A DNA stretch of 64,000 bases from CAIKMD01 sp963702925 (GCA_963702925.1 OY969771.1:3038001-3102000); one strand, 5' to 3'. Numbered from the stretch's first letter, positions 8,782-17,246 are shown. Made by a program: numbers and translations. Notes: generated by a model from the sequence alone, not told the origin.

Positions 8782-8828
8782 TATACATATCAAATTAACA
8801 TTGAACTTCCGAAAGCGTGATGTATAAC
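8780..8828. promoter_or_regulatory. Widely spaced 9-bp inverted repeat flanking the cysH promoter
   Basis: GTTATACAT at 8780-8788 is matched by its exact reverse complement ATGTATAAC at 8820-8828. The right arm covers the -10 element of the proposed cysH promoter, and the left arm lies upstream of the -35 element. This is how a looping or cooperatively bound repressor would control sulfur-assimilation genes. The function is inferred; the repeat itself is seen directly. Confidence 0.5.
8801..8828 (+). promoter_or_regulatory. Sigma-70-type promoter for cysHDN
   Basis: TTGAAC (8801-8806) and TATAAC (8823-8828) are separated by 16 bases, close to the housekeeping consensus. Transcription would start near 8835, downstream of the in-frame GTG (8817) and ATG (8820). 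CysH translation therefore probably begins at the ATG at 8865. Confidence 0.6.
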
Positions 8829-8864
8829 ACACACCTTACACTGGAATACCGGGGCACCACCTTT

Positions 8865-9566
8865 ATGGAACGGAAGGTTCAAGAGGTTCTGGCGCTTATG
8901 CGCGAGGCCGCTGAGGACTATTCACCCGCCGTCCTGGCTTCGAGCCTGGGCGCCGAAGATATGGTGCTGCTCGAGCTAATCGCGCGCGAAAACCTTGCGA
9001 TCGGCGTTTTCACCCTCGATACCGGCCGTCTGCCGCAAGAGACCTATGATCTCCTCCAGCTGGCGCGGGCGCGTTACCGGGTGCCGATTACGGTGTTCGC
9101 ACCCGACAGCGCGGATATCGAGCGTTACGTCGCGGCGCACGGGCCGAACGGATTTTACGACAGTATCGAGCTGCGCCAGGAATGCTGCCGCTTGCGCAAA
9201 GTGAAGCCCTTGAAGCGGGCGCTTGCCGGCAAAGGCGCCTGGATCACCGGCTTGCGCCGCGCGCAATCGAACGGCCGCGCGGCCGTCGCGGTGAAGGATT
9301 GGGACTCCGACAACAAGCTGCAGAAATTCAATCCGCTGGCGGATTGGTCCGACGACGAGGTGTGGGATTTCATCCGCGCCCGCGACGTTCCGGTCAACGC
9401 GCTGCACGCCCAGGGTTACCCCAGCATCGGCTGCGCGCCTTGCACCCGCGCGGTCGCGCCCGGCGAAGACAGCCGCGCCGGCCGCTGGTGGTGGGAGAAT
9501 CCCGAACTCAATGAATGCGGATTGCATCCGCGCCAACACAAGCTCGGGCAGAAGGTTCATGGATAG
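8865..9566 (+). CDS. cysH: Adenylyl-sulfate (APS) reductase, assimilatory, 4Fe-4S type
   Basis: CysH reduces activated sulfate to sulfite in cysteine biosynthesis. The 233-residue product has the PAPS-reductase fold with LDTGRLPQETYDL. It also has both cysteine pairs that mark the iron-sulfur APS reductases, C107-C108 (QECCRLRK) and C190/C193 (GCAPC), plus the C-terminal catalytic ECGLH (C218). This predicts direct APS use, in agreement with the lack of an APS kinase domain in the neighbouring CysN. The ATG at 8865 is preferred because upstream starts lie inside the promoter. Its 3' end overlaps cysD by 8 bases. Confidence 0.95.
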   Translation: MERKVQEVLALMREAAEDYSPAVLASSLGAEDMVLLELIARENLAIGVFTLDTGRLPQETYDLLQLARARYRVPITVFAPDSADIERYVAAHGPNGFYDSIELRQECCRLRKVKPLKRALAGKGAWITGLRRAQSNGRAAVAVKDWDSDNKLQKFNPLADWSDDEVWDFIRARDVPVNALHAQGYPSIGCAPCTRAVAPGEDSRAGRWWWENPELNECGLHPRQHKLGQKVHG

Positions 9567-10497
9567 CGCGGACATTCTCGAACGGCCAGCCGCTGCACTC
9601 GCGGCGCCACGCCATCTCGATTTCCTCGAAAGCGAGGCGATTCACATTCTGCGCGAGACGGCGGCGGAGTTCTCCAACCCGGTGCTGTTGTTCTCGGGCG
9701 GCAAGGATTCCACGATCCTGCTGCGGCTTGCCGAGAAGGCGTTCCGGCCGGGAAAATTTCCCTTTCCGCTGCTGCACGTCGATACCGGCCATAATTTTCC
9801 CGAAGTCATCGAGTTCCGCGACCGTATCGCCGCGGCGCTTGGCGAACGCCTCATCGTCCGCACGGTGCAGGATTCGATCGATCGCGGCCGCATCCGGTTG
9901 AAAAGCGCCAATCAAAGCCGCAATGCGCTGCAAAGCGTGACCTTGCTCGACGCGATTGCGGAGTTCGAGTTCGATGCCTGCATCGGTGGGGCGCGGCGCG
10001 ACGAGGAAAAGGCGCGCGCGAAAGAGCGCATCTTTTCCTTCCGCAATTCCTTCGGCCAGTGGGACCCGCGCCATCAGCGGCCCGAGCTTTGGAGTCTCTA
10101 CAACGGCCGGCTCGACAAGGGCGAGCATATGCGGGTGTTTCCGCTGAGCAATTGGACCGAGCTCGACGTTTGGCACTACATCGCGCGCGAAAACCTGGCG
10201 CTGCCGCCGCTTTATTACGCGCATGAGCGTCCCGTCGCGGTGCGCGGCGACATGCTGCTGCCGATCTCGGACACGGTGCCGTTGCGCGAGGATGATGCGA
10301 TCGAGACGCGCATGGTGCGCTTCCGCACCGTCGGCGACATCTCCTGCACCTCGCCGGTCGAATCCTCCGCGGCAACGGTCGAGGCGATCATCGCCGAGAC
10401 GCTCATTGCGACGCTGAGCGAGCGCGGCGCGACCCGGCTCGACGATCAGGCTTCCGACGCGGCGATGGAAGAGCGCAAGCGCGCGGGGTATTTCTGA
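9559..10497 (+). CDS. cysD: Sulfate adenylyltransferase subunit 2 (ATP sulfurylase)
   Basis: CysD makes adenylyl sulfate from ATP and sulfate, driven by GTP hydrolysis in CysN. The 312-residue protein has the PP-loop SGGKDS at residues 46-51, then HVDTGHNFPEVIEFRD. The ending AAMEERKRAGYF is the family's typical C-terminus. The chosen ATG at 9559 lies within the last codons of cysH (8-base overlap). An in-frame start at 9511 would add a tail lying wholly within cysH. The stop overlaps the cysN start by one base, so the operon is tightly coupled. Confidence 0.96.
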   Translation: MDSADILERPAAALAAPRHLDFLESEAIHILRETAAEFSNPVLLFSGGKDSTILLRLAEKAFRPGKFPFPLLHVDTGHNFPEVIEFRDRIAAALGERLIVRTVQDSIDRGRIRLKSANQSRNALQSVTLLDAIAEFEFDACIGGARRDEEKARAKERIFSFRNSFGQWDPRHQRPELWSLYNGRLDKGEHMRVFPLSNWTELDVWHYIARENLALPPLYYAHERPVAVRGDMLLPISDTVPLREDDAIETRMVRFRTVGDISCTSPVESSAATVEAIIAETLIATLSERGATRLDDQASDAAMEERKRAGYF

Positions 10498-11834
10498 TGG
10501 CGCCCGATAGCATCAAAACCTTGGGCCGCGACGACGATCTCGGCTTGCTGCGTTTCAGCACCGCGGGCAGCGTCGATGACGGCAAAAGCTCGCTGATCGG
10601 GCGCATGCTCTACGACGCCCAGGCCGTGCCGCGCGATCAACTCGACGTCTTGCAACGTTTGGCGCGGCGCAAAGGCGAAAGCGAGATCGATCTGTCGCTG
10701 CTGATGGACGGGCTGATCGCCGAGCGCGAGCAGGGCATCACCATCGACGTCGCCTACAGCTATTTCGCCACCGCGCAGCGCAAATTCATCATCGCCGATA
10801 CGCCCGGCCACGAGCAGTACACGCGCAACATGGTGACGGGCGCGAGCACCGCCGATGCCGCCGTGATCCTGGTCGATGCGCGCCGCGGCATGAGCCTGCA
10901 GACGCGGCGGCATCTTTATTTGAGCCATCTTCTCGGCGTGCCGCATCTCGTGGTTGCGGTCAACAAGATGGATCTGGTCGGATACGAGCAATCCGTCTTC
11001 GCGTCGGTTGCCGGCTCGATCGCGGAATTCGCTTCCGGCATCGGCGCGCCGCATCTCTATATCGTGCCGATCTCGGCCAAGCTCGGCGACAATGTCGTGC
11101 ATGGCAGCGCGCATATGCCCTGGTACGAGGGCAAGCCGCTGCTGGCCTTGCTCGAAACCTTGCCGCCGGCGATCCGCATGCATCACGCGCCCTTCCGCTT
11201 TCCCGTCCAGCTCGTGCGCCGGGTGCCGGCGGCGGATGGCGGGCAGGTGCGGCGTTATCTCGGCCGGATCGAATCCGGGCGGGCAAGGGTCGGCGACGAG
11301 ATCGCGGTCATGCCCGATGGCAAGGTCACGCGTATTCGGGGCTTGTGGACCTTCGAGGGGCCGCTCGAACACGCCGAAGCCGGCAAGTCGCTCGCGATCG
11401 AGGTGCAGGACGATATCGACATCGCGCGCGGCGAGATGTTGGCCGCGCCGCTTCTGCCGCCGCGCGTCGCCGATGAGTTCGTTGCGACCTTGTGCTGGTT
11501 CAGCGACGAGCCTTTCACCGGGCAGGGACGATATTTGATCAAATGCGGCACGCGTTTGGTCGAAGGCCGGATCGCCGAGCTAATCCACCGCCTCGACCTG
11601 GCGAGCTTGGCCACCGAACCCAACCCCGACCGGCTCCGCTGCAACGACATCGCGCGGGCCCGCTTTGCTCTGGCGGCGCCCTTGGCCTTCGACGCTTACG
11701 ACGACAATCGCGTCACCGGCGCGTTCATCGTCATCGACGAGGACACCAACGCGACCGTCGCCGCGGGCATGATCGCCCATCCTGACAGCGATAGCGCGGC
11801 TTCCCCGGCCGACGGGTTCGACGCCGGGCTCTAA
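10497..11834 (+). CDS. cysN: Sulfate adenylyltransferase subunit 1 (GTPase)
   Basis: This translation-factor-like GTPase drives ATP sulfurylase CysD. The 445-residue protein has the G1 loop GSVDDGKS (24-31), the switch region EREQGITIDVAY, G3 DTPGHEQYTRNM and G4 NKMD, followed by EF-Tu-like beta-barrel domains. It ends after domain III with no fused APS kinase, unlike CysNC/NodQ proteins. That is consistent with the APS-type CysH in the same operon. The cysG/cysI siroheme and sulfite-reductase genes often found next to this operon are absent here. Confidence 0.95.
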   Translation: MAPDSIKTLGRDDDLGLLRFSTAGSVDDGKSSLIGRMLYDAQAVPRDQLDVLQRLARRKGESEIDLSLLMDGLIAEREQGITIDVAYSYFATAQRKFIIADTPGHEQYTRNMVTGASTADAAVILVDARRGMSLQTRRHLYLSHLLGVPHLVVAVNKMDLVGYEQSVFASVAGSIAEFASGIGAPHLYIVPISAKLGDNVVHGSAHMPWYEGKPLLALLETLPPAIRMHHAPFRFPVQLVRRVPAADGGQVRRYLGRIESGRARVGDEIAVMPDGKVTRIRGLWTFEGPLEHAEAGKSLAIEVQDDIDIARGEMLAAPLLPPRVADEFVATLCWFSDEPFTGQGRYLIKCGTRLVEGRIAELIHRLDLASLATEPNPDRLRCNDIARARFALAAPLAFDAYDDNRVTGAFIVIDEDTNATVAAGMIAHPDSDSAASPADGFDAGL

Positions 11835-11871
11835 GCTCTTCTGTTATCCGTCTGAGGCGGCGCGAACCGGT

Positions 11872-12177
11872 CTAGTAGTGCGGGTTCGCGATATAGGGCG
11901 GGCCGCACGCATCCGACACGCCGTTGGCCACGACCTGACCCCCGTTTCCCTTCGACTGGTCTTTGAACGGAACGACGGCCGACGCGACGGCGCCAGGAAG
12001 CATGGTCGGCACCGCCCCGAGGCAGAGCGGCACCTTGAAGGCGATGAGAAGCGGCGTTTCGACGACGCTGAGCGCCGTCGACACGGCGCTCGAGCCGCTT
12101 GTGGCGGTGCCATCCGACTTGCTTGCGCACGCCCAAAGCGGGAGCGTCAGCAGGATCGCCAATAGGCGCAATTTCAT
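11872..12177 (-). CDS. Small lipoprotein, unknown function
   Basis: The 101-residue product starts MKLRLLAILLTLPLWACASK, a lipoprotein signal with lipobox LWAC, so Cys17 would be acylated. The mature part is short and rich in Ala, Val and Ser, with a hydrophobic middle (FKVPLCLGAVPTMLPGAVASAVVPF) and no domain I recognise. The ATG at 12177 is preceded by GGAGGAG at good spacing, which rules out the longer in-frame start. It converges on cysN and is divergent from the TPP-enzyme operon. Confidence 0.75.
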   Translation of the reverse strand: MKLRLLAILLTLPLWACASKSDGTATSGSSAVSTALSVVETPLLIAFKVPLCLGAVPTMLPGAVASAVVPFKDQSKGNGGQVVANGVSDACGPPYIANPHY

Positions 12178-12466
12178 CAATTTTCTCCTCCGGTTTGGGC
12201 GCAAGCGCCGCGACATTGGCCCTAGCTTGGCATATTCCTCGCCGCTGCGCATCATAGCTCTCGTCGAGTTGGCTCGCCGGCGCGAAGCCGCTTAACCATG
12301 CCGCGGCAATGGCCGCTCTGAGGTTCCATCTCCGAGCTGTCCCGTTCGCTATGCGCGCCCGGAACGCTGACTTGACTCGCCCGGATCAAGGCGGGAGACT
12401 TGCCTTAACAAAGGTAAAAGCGGCGACCGCCCAATGGATCGCCGCGCCATCCGAAGGGAGAAACGC

Positions 12467-14398
12467 ATGTCGAAGCGCCGCGTGTCGGGAATCGCTCGCC
12501 GTCATTTCCTCAAGGGAGCCACCATCGCCGGCGCGGCCGCCATCGCGCCGCAGGTTCCGGCTCAGGCCGTGCCGGTTGCGCCGCTGGCTCAGGCGCGCGC
12601 CGTGCCCTTGCCCGATCTCGTCGCCGAGACCATGCCGCCGGGCGCCGATCCGATCCAGCAATCCTCGAGCGGCGGCGATTTCATGGTCGACGTGCTGAAG
12701 ACGCTCAATTTCGACTACGTCACCATGACACCGGCCTCGAGCTATCGCGGCATTCACGAGGCGCTGGTGAATTACGGCAAGAACACCAAGCCCGAGATGA
12801 TCACCTGCGTCCACGAAGAGATCGCGGTGGCGATGGCGCATGGCTACGCCAAGATCGAAGGCACGCCGCTGCCGGTTCTGGTGCACGGCACGGTCGGGCT
12901 GCAGCACGCTTCGATGGCGCTCTACAACGCGTTCTGCGATCGCGCGCCGGTCTATATGATGATCGGCAACATCATCGACGCCGACAAGCGCGCGCCGGGG
13001 GTCGAATGGGCGCATGCCGCGATCGATCCCGGCGCCATCGTGCGCGATTTCGTCAAATGGGACGACCAGCCGGCCTCGCTGCAGCATTTCGCCGAATCCG
13101 CCGTGCGCGCTTACAAGATCGCGGTGACGCCGCCGATGGCGCCGGTGCTGATCTCGCTCGACGGCGAGCTGCAGGAAAACCCCATCCCCGACCGCGAGGG
13201 CTTGCGCATCCCGAAGCTCGCGCCGGTCGCGATGCCGCAAGGCGATTCCGGCGCCGTCGCCGAAACCGCGCAGCAACTCGTCAAGGCCGAAAGCCCGGTC
13301 ATCATCGTCGATCGCATGGCACGCACCCCGCAAGGCATGGCGCGGCTGACCGAGCTCGCCGAAGCGCTGCAATGCCCGGTGGTCGATCTCGGCGGGCGCA
13401 TGAATTTCCCGAGCCGGCATCCGCTGTGCCATACCTTCCGGCGCGGTGCGGTGATCGCGCAGGCCGATGTGATCTTGGGCATCGAGCTCAATGATTATTT
13501 CGGCGCGGTGCATGCTTTCAGCGACCGGATCGTCCGGCGCACGCGCCCCATCACCAAGACCAATGCGCGCACCATCAGCCTCGGCGTGCGCGATCTTTAC
13601 ACCAAGGCCAATTACCAGGAATTCCAACGTTACGAGGATGTCGATCTCGCCATCGCCGCCGATGGCGAAGAAACCTTGCCGGCGCTGACCGAAGCGGTGA
13701 AGCGTCTGGTCGATGCCGACCGCAAATCCGCCTATGAAGGGCGCGGCAAGAAGCTGGCGGCGGCTTACGCGACGATGATCGAGCAAGCCAAATCCGATGC
13801 CACGATCGGCTGGGATGCCAGCCCGATCACGCTCGGGCGGCTCTGCGCCGAGCTTTACGATCAGATCAAGGGCGAGGATTGGTCGCTCGTCGGCAACGGC
13901 ATCAACGTGAACTGGCCGCGCCGTTTGTGGAACTTCGACAAGCCCTATCGCTGGAACGGCGGCTCGGGTGGCGCCGGGATCGGCTACAACGCGCCGGCCT
14001 CGCTCGGCGCGGCGCTTGCCAACAAGAAACATGGCCGGCTCACCGTCGCGATCCAGGGCGACGGCGATCTGATGTTCTGTCCCGGCACGCTTTGGACTGC
14101 GGCGCATCACCAGATCCCGATTCTCTATGTGATGCACAACAATCGCGCCTGGCATCAGGAATATATGTATCTCCAGGCGATGGCGAACCGGCACGGCCGT
14201 GGCGTCGAGAACGCGCATATCGGCACCACCATCACCGATCCCAACATCGATTACGCGATGGTGGCGAAGGGCATGGGTGTCTATGCCGAAGGGCCGATCA
14301 CCGATCCCAAGGACATCGCGCCGGCCTTGAAGCGCGCCATCGCCGTGGTGAAGAAGGGCCAACCGGCGCTGGTCGACACCATTGTCGAGCCGCGGTAA
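12467..14398 (+). CDS. Tat-exported thiamine-diphosphate-dependent enzyme (acetolactate synthase/benzoylformate decarboxylase fold)
   Basis: The 643-residue protein starts with a textbook twin-arginine signal: RRHFLKG at residues 11-17, then a hydrophobic Ala-rich stretch and APQVPAQA. The rest is a three-domain TPP enzyme. The N-terminal Pyr domain carries the conserved Glu (CVHEEIAVAMAHGYAK, E117), the middle domain runs from about residue 250 to 410, and the C-terminal PP domain has the motif GDGD (531-534)...NN (558-559). It likely decarboxylates or oxidises a 2-oxo acid or aldehyde. The Tat signal predicts folding with cofactor in the cytoplasm and then periplasmic action. A c-type cytochrome gene follows by 10 bases, suggesting an electron acceptor. 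Cytoplasmic location would be the main alternative if the signal is not used. Confidence 0.88.
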   Translation: MSKRRVSGIARRHFLKGATIAGAAAIAPQVPAQAVPVAPLAQARAVPLPDLVAETMPPGADPIQQSSSGGDFMVDVLKTLNFDYVTMTPASSYRGIHEALVNYGKNTKPEMITCVHEEIAVAMAHGYAKIEGTPLPVLVHGTVGLQHASMALYNAFCDRAPVYMMIGNIIDADKRAPGVEWAHAAIDPGAIVRDFVKWDDQPASLQHFAESAVRAYKIAVTPPMAPVLISLDGELQENPIPDREGLRIPKLAPVAMPQGDSGAVAETAQQLVKAESPVIIVDRMARTPQGMARLTELAEALQCPVVDLGGRMNFPSRHPLCHTFRRGAVIAQADVILGIELNDYFGAVHAFSDRIVRRTRPITKTNARTISLGVRDLYTKANYQEFQRYEDVDLAIAADGEETLPALTEAVKRLVDADRKSAYEGRGKKLAAAYATMIEQAKSDATIGWDASPITLGRLCAELYDQIKGEDWSLVGNGINVNWPRRLWNFDKPYRWNGGSGGAGIGYNAPASLGAALANKKHGRLTVAIQGDGDLMFCPGTLWTAAHHQIPILYVMHNNRAWHQEYMYLQAMANRHGRGVENAHIGTTITDPNIDYAMVAKGMGVYAEGPITDPKDIAPALKRAIAVVKKGQPALVDTIVEPR

Positions 14399-14408
14399 GG
14401 AGAGGGCG

Positions 14409-14780
14409 ATGTCGCGCATCAACACGCTCTCCGTCTTGGAATTTGCTGTGCTGCTCGGCCTGGTGGCGCAACCGGCCGTCGCGCAAGACGCGGCCAAAGG
14501 CGATGCCGCGAATGGCAAGAAGGTCTATCTCGCCGATGGCTGCTATGAATGCCATGGCAGGGTCGGCGAAGGTGGCGCGATGAACGGGCCGGCGCCGGTG
14601 GTCGCGCAGACCAAGCTGCCTTTCGACGCCTTCAAGAGCCAGCTGCGCAATCCCGTCAACGACATGCCGCCTTATCCCGACACCATCCTGTCGGACAAGG
14701 ATCTCGGCGATATCTTCGCCTATATCCGTTCGTTGCCGGGGCCGCGCGCGACGAAAGATGTTCCGATCATCAACGACTGA
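14409..14780 (+). CDS. Periplasmic monohaem c-type cytochrome
   Basis: The 123-residue protein has a cleavable signal peptide (to about residue 25, QPAVAQ). It has one haem site C45-Y-E-C48-H49 and a Met ligand candidate at M86 (NDMPPYP), followed by the ILSDKDLGDIFAYIRSLP helix typical of class I cytochromes c. Its start follows the TPP-enzyme stop by 10 bases with AAGGAGAGGG as ribosome-binding site. Co-expression and shared export suggest it accepts electrons from the TPP enzyme or a partner dehydrogenase and passes them to the respiratory chain. Confidence 0.9.
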   Translation: MSRINTLSVLEFAVLLGLVAQPAVAQDAAKGDAANGKKVYLADGCYECHGRVGEGGAMNGPAPVVAQTKLPFDAFKSQLRNPVNDMPPYPDTILSDKDLGDIFAYIRSLPGPRATKDVPIIND

Positions 14781-14812
14781 CACCAAGAGCGAATAAGGGA
14801 GCACTCACTGAC

Positions 14813-15832
14813 ATGAAAATCGTCGTCTTCGGTCCGAACCAGCGGACGGGCGCCTTGCATGACGGCAATGTCGTCGATTTGTCCTATGCCTGCGCCAAAT
14901 ATCTGCGCGAGCGCCAGAACGAGCCCAGCCCGGTCGAGATGGCCGAGGCGCTGGTGCCGTCCGATCTCGCGCGTCTCATCGAAGGCGGCACGCGCGCCAT
15001 CAACTCAGCGCAAAAGGCGCTCGATTATCTCTTCGGCCAGGCGCAGAACAAGCTCGGCCCGCGCGGCGAGATGCTCGTTCAACCCGCGGCGCAAGTCACG
15101 CTGCACGCGCCGCGTCCCAACAATGCGCGCATCGCCTGTGCCGGCGGCAATTTCGCCGATCACGCCGCGGCCATGGCGGTGAAGATGCGCGGCAAGCCTT
15201 ATGAAGGCGACGCCGCCCAGGAAATCCGCAAAGGCGGCTTCTGGGGCTTTTGGAAATTGGGGCGCGAGATTGTCGGCCCCGATGGCGAGCTGGTCTATCC
15301 CGCGCGTTGCAACCGGCTCGACTATGAAGGCGAGATCGCGGTGGTGCTCGGCAAACGCGGCGTCGATCTGAAGCCGTCGCAGCTCAAGGATTATGTTTGG
15401 GGCGTGACGATCCTCGCCGATTGGAGCATCCGCGCACCCCGCGAGGCCTCGGGCGGCTCGCTCAATTTCGCCTTCCCGAAGAATTTCGACAGCTCGACCT
15501 CGATGGGACCGTGTATCGCCGTCGGCGAAACCGATCCGACCAACACCGACATCGAGACCCTGGTCAATGGCGAGCGCCGTCAGCGTTTCAACACGCGCGA
15601 CATGGTGTTCAGCTTCGGCGAATATCTCGAATATCTGTCGCGCGACTTCTCGCTTTACCCCGGCGACATCATCAGCGGCGGCACGGCGGCAGGAACGGCG
15701 GCGGATTCGAGCGAATTGCTGGCCGACAAAACCTCGGCGCCCGAGCGCTTCTTGAAACCCGGCGATGTGGTCGAGATGAAATCGCCCGCGATCGGCAGCT
15801 TGCGCACGCGCGTGGTGGCAAAGAAAAAATAA
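14813..15832 (+). CDS. Fumarylacetoacetate hydrolase (FAH) family protein
   Basis: The 339-residue protein has an N-terminal cap domain (MKIVVFGPNQRTGALHDG) and the FAH barrel with the divalent-metal ligands E172, E174 (LDYEGEIAVVLGKRG) and D203 (LADWSIRAPRE), then the conserved DMVFSFGEYLEYLSRDFSLYPGDIISGGTAAGTA. Such enzymes hydrolyse C-C bonds of acylpyruvate-like compounds, or isomerise, hydrate or decarboxylate related acids at the end of aromatic catabolism. It has no signal peptide, so it acts in the cytoplasm. It is third in the TPP enzyme/cytochrome operon. A close paralogue lies at 45631-46623. Confidence 0.92.
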   Translation: MKIVVFGPNQRTGALHDGNVVDLSYACAKYLRERQNEPSPVEMAEALVPSDLARLIEGGTRAINSAQKALDYLFGQAQNKLGPRGEMLVQPAAQVTLHAPRPNNARIACAGGNFADHAAAMAVKMRGKPYEGDAAQEIRKGGFWGFWKLGREIVGPDGELVYPARCNRLDYEGEIAVVLGKRGVDLKPSQLKDYVWGVTILADWSIRAPREASGGSLNFAFPKNFDSSTSMGPCIAVGETDPTNTDIETLVNGERRQRFNTRDMVFSFGEYLEYLSRDFSLYPGDIISGGTAAGTAADSSELLADKTSAPERFLKPGDVVEMKSPAIGSLRTRVVAKKK

Positions 15833-15850
15833 CGCGGCGCTGCTCGCGGT

Positions 15851-15882
15851 GGCCGCGTGCCGATCAATATCGGCGCGCGGCC
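15851..15882. terminator. Strong 14-bp hairpin after the FAH gene
   Basis: GGCCGCGTGCCGAT and ATCGGCGCGCGGCC pair over 14 positions (one G-T wobble) around a CAAT loop, starting 18 bases after the stop. There is no T-run behind it, so it may be a Rho-aided terminator, a 3'-end stabiliser or a REP-like element. It separates the TPP/cytochrome/FAH operon from the importer operon. Confidence 0.55.
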
Positions 15883-16016
15883 GGGCGCGAATCCTGTTGT
15901 CATTCGGTGCGCTCTTCGGTCTAAGATAAAACGCGGCGGCCGGGGCATAGCATCTCGGCGGCGATATCAATGATCGGCGCAAAAAAACACGCGCCAGCGG
16001 AATACGGGAGGAAGCC

Positions 16017-17246
16017 ATGACGACGAAGACGCATGCGTCTCACTGGTCGCGTCGGGAAATTGTTGTCGGTTTGGGTGGGCTTGCGGTCTACGCGGCTACG
16101 GGATCGACCTTGGCGCGCGCGCAAGCGGGAGCGCCGATCAAGATCGGCCAAACCTTGTCGCTCACCGGTCCTTTCGCGCAGACCGGCCTCGTCCACAAGA
16201 TCGTCAGCGAATATTACGTCGAGCGTCTCAACAAGAGCGGCGGCTTGCTGGGCCGGCCGGTCGAGTATGTGCTGCTCGACGATCAGTCGAAGCCCGATGT
16301 CGCGCGCACGCTTTACGAAAGGCTGATCACCTCCGACAAGGTCGATCTCATTCTCGGACCTTACAGCACCGCGCCGATCCTGGCGGCGATGGGCGTCGCA
16401 CAGCGCTATCACAAAGTGTTCGTGCAGAACACGATGGGCGTGCCCGCGCTCGCGACCTATGAATGGCAGTTCTCGGCCCTCGTCGCCGGCTCTTCGCCGC
16501 AAGAAACCTTGCCGGCCAAGGTGCTCGACGCTTACGCCAGCGCCGGCACGGCGCCCAAGACGCTTGCCATCGTCACCAGCAAGTTTCCCTCCGCCGAGGA
16601 CATGGCCAAGGGCATGTCGAACGTCGCCAAGACCCGCGGCGTACAGGAACTCGCCTTCCTCGAATACGACGTCGGCAATCGCGATTACGGTCCGATCGCG
16701 GCGCGCATCAAGGATGCCGATCCGGATTTTATGTTCGTCGCGTGTCTTGGCGTCGAAGGCAATCAGCTGCTCGAGGCGTTGAGCCAAGTGGGCTACACGC
16801 CCAAGCGCCATTTCTATCTCTATCCTTCGGGGCTGCTCGCCGCTTATCCGCCGGCGGAACGCGCGATGTCGCTGACGAGCTTCGAGGATGTGGCGCCTTT
16901 CACCGCGCCGCCCGAAAGCGCGGAATTCGCCAAGGCTTTCGATGCCAAGGCGAAAGAGGCGGGGCTGCCTTATCCCTATGTCGATTCCCAAGCGGGCAAT
17001 GAATATGCCGGCTGGCAAATCCTGATGGCGGCGGTGAACGCGACCAAGAGCCTCGACGACAAGACTCTGGCCGATTGGCTCGACAAGAACACGGTCGACA
17101 CCATCGTCGGAAAGCGCAATTTCAAAGGCAAATTCCACACCACCGAAACCGACCAGCAGGCGCTGCGCCAGGTGCAGAACGGACGCTGGGTCGGCGTCTG
17201 GCCGAGCGCGGCGCAAACGCCCGGCACCAAATTGCTCGCGCCCTGA
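16017..17246 (+). CDS. Branched-chain-amino-acid-type ABC transporter substrate-binding protein
   Basis: The 409-residue protein belongs to the LivJ-like Leu/Ile/Val-binding family (peripla_BP_6). After a leader with SRREIVVGL, a possible Tat motif, and cleavage near ARAQA, it reads IKIGQTLSLTGPFAQTGLVHK...YYVERLNKSGGLLGRPVEYVLLDDQSKPDVARTLYERLI, the family's N-terminal signature. Soil bacteria use such proteins for aromatic acids, amides and urea as well as amino acids, so the ligand is unknown. A weak promoter (TTGTCA 15897, TAAGAT 15922, spacing 19) lies upstream. It is first in the five-gene importer/hydrolase operon. Confidence 0.92.
   Translation: MTTKTHASHWSRREIVVGLGGLAVYAATGSTLARAQAGAPIKIGQTLSLTGPFAQTGLVHKIVSEYYVERLNKSGGLLGRPVEYVLLDDQSKPDVARTLYERLITSDKVDLILGPYSTAPILAAMGVAQRYHKVFVQNTMGVPALATYEWQFSALVAGSSPQETLPAKVLDAYASAGTAPKTLAIVTSKFPSAEDMAKGMSNVAKTRGVQELAFLEYDVGNRDYGPIAARIKDADPDFMFVACLGVEGNQLLEALSQVGYTPKRHFYLYPSGLLAAYPPAERAMSLTSFEDVAPFTAPPESAEFAKAFDAKAKEAGLPYPYVDSQAGNEYAGWQILMAAVNATKSLDDKTLADWLDKNTVDTIVGKRNFKGKFHTTETDQQALRQVQNGRWVGVWPSAAQTPGTKLLAP

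Noticed and set aside
8817..8864. Earlier GTG/ATG start for cysH
   Set aside because: Both codons lie in the proposed -10 box and inverted-repeat arm; transcription should start near 8835. The shorter product begins where CysH proteins normally do.
12292..12299. TTAACCAT CtrA half-site before the TPP operon (another at 25902-25909, minus strand)
   Set aside because: A lone 8-mer can occur by chance in AT-richer intergenic DNA, and neither is placed at a recognisable promoter.
12386..14518. Very long open frame on the minus strand opposite the TPP-enzyme gene
   Set aside because: It mirrors the codon pattern of the plus-strand gene in GC-rich DNA, is Arg/His/Asp-rich and has no domain or ribosome-binding site. 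The plus-strand frame has all TPP-enzyme motifs.
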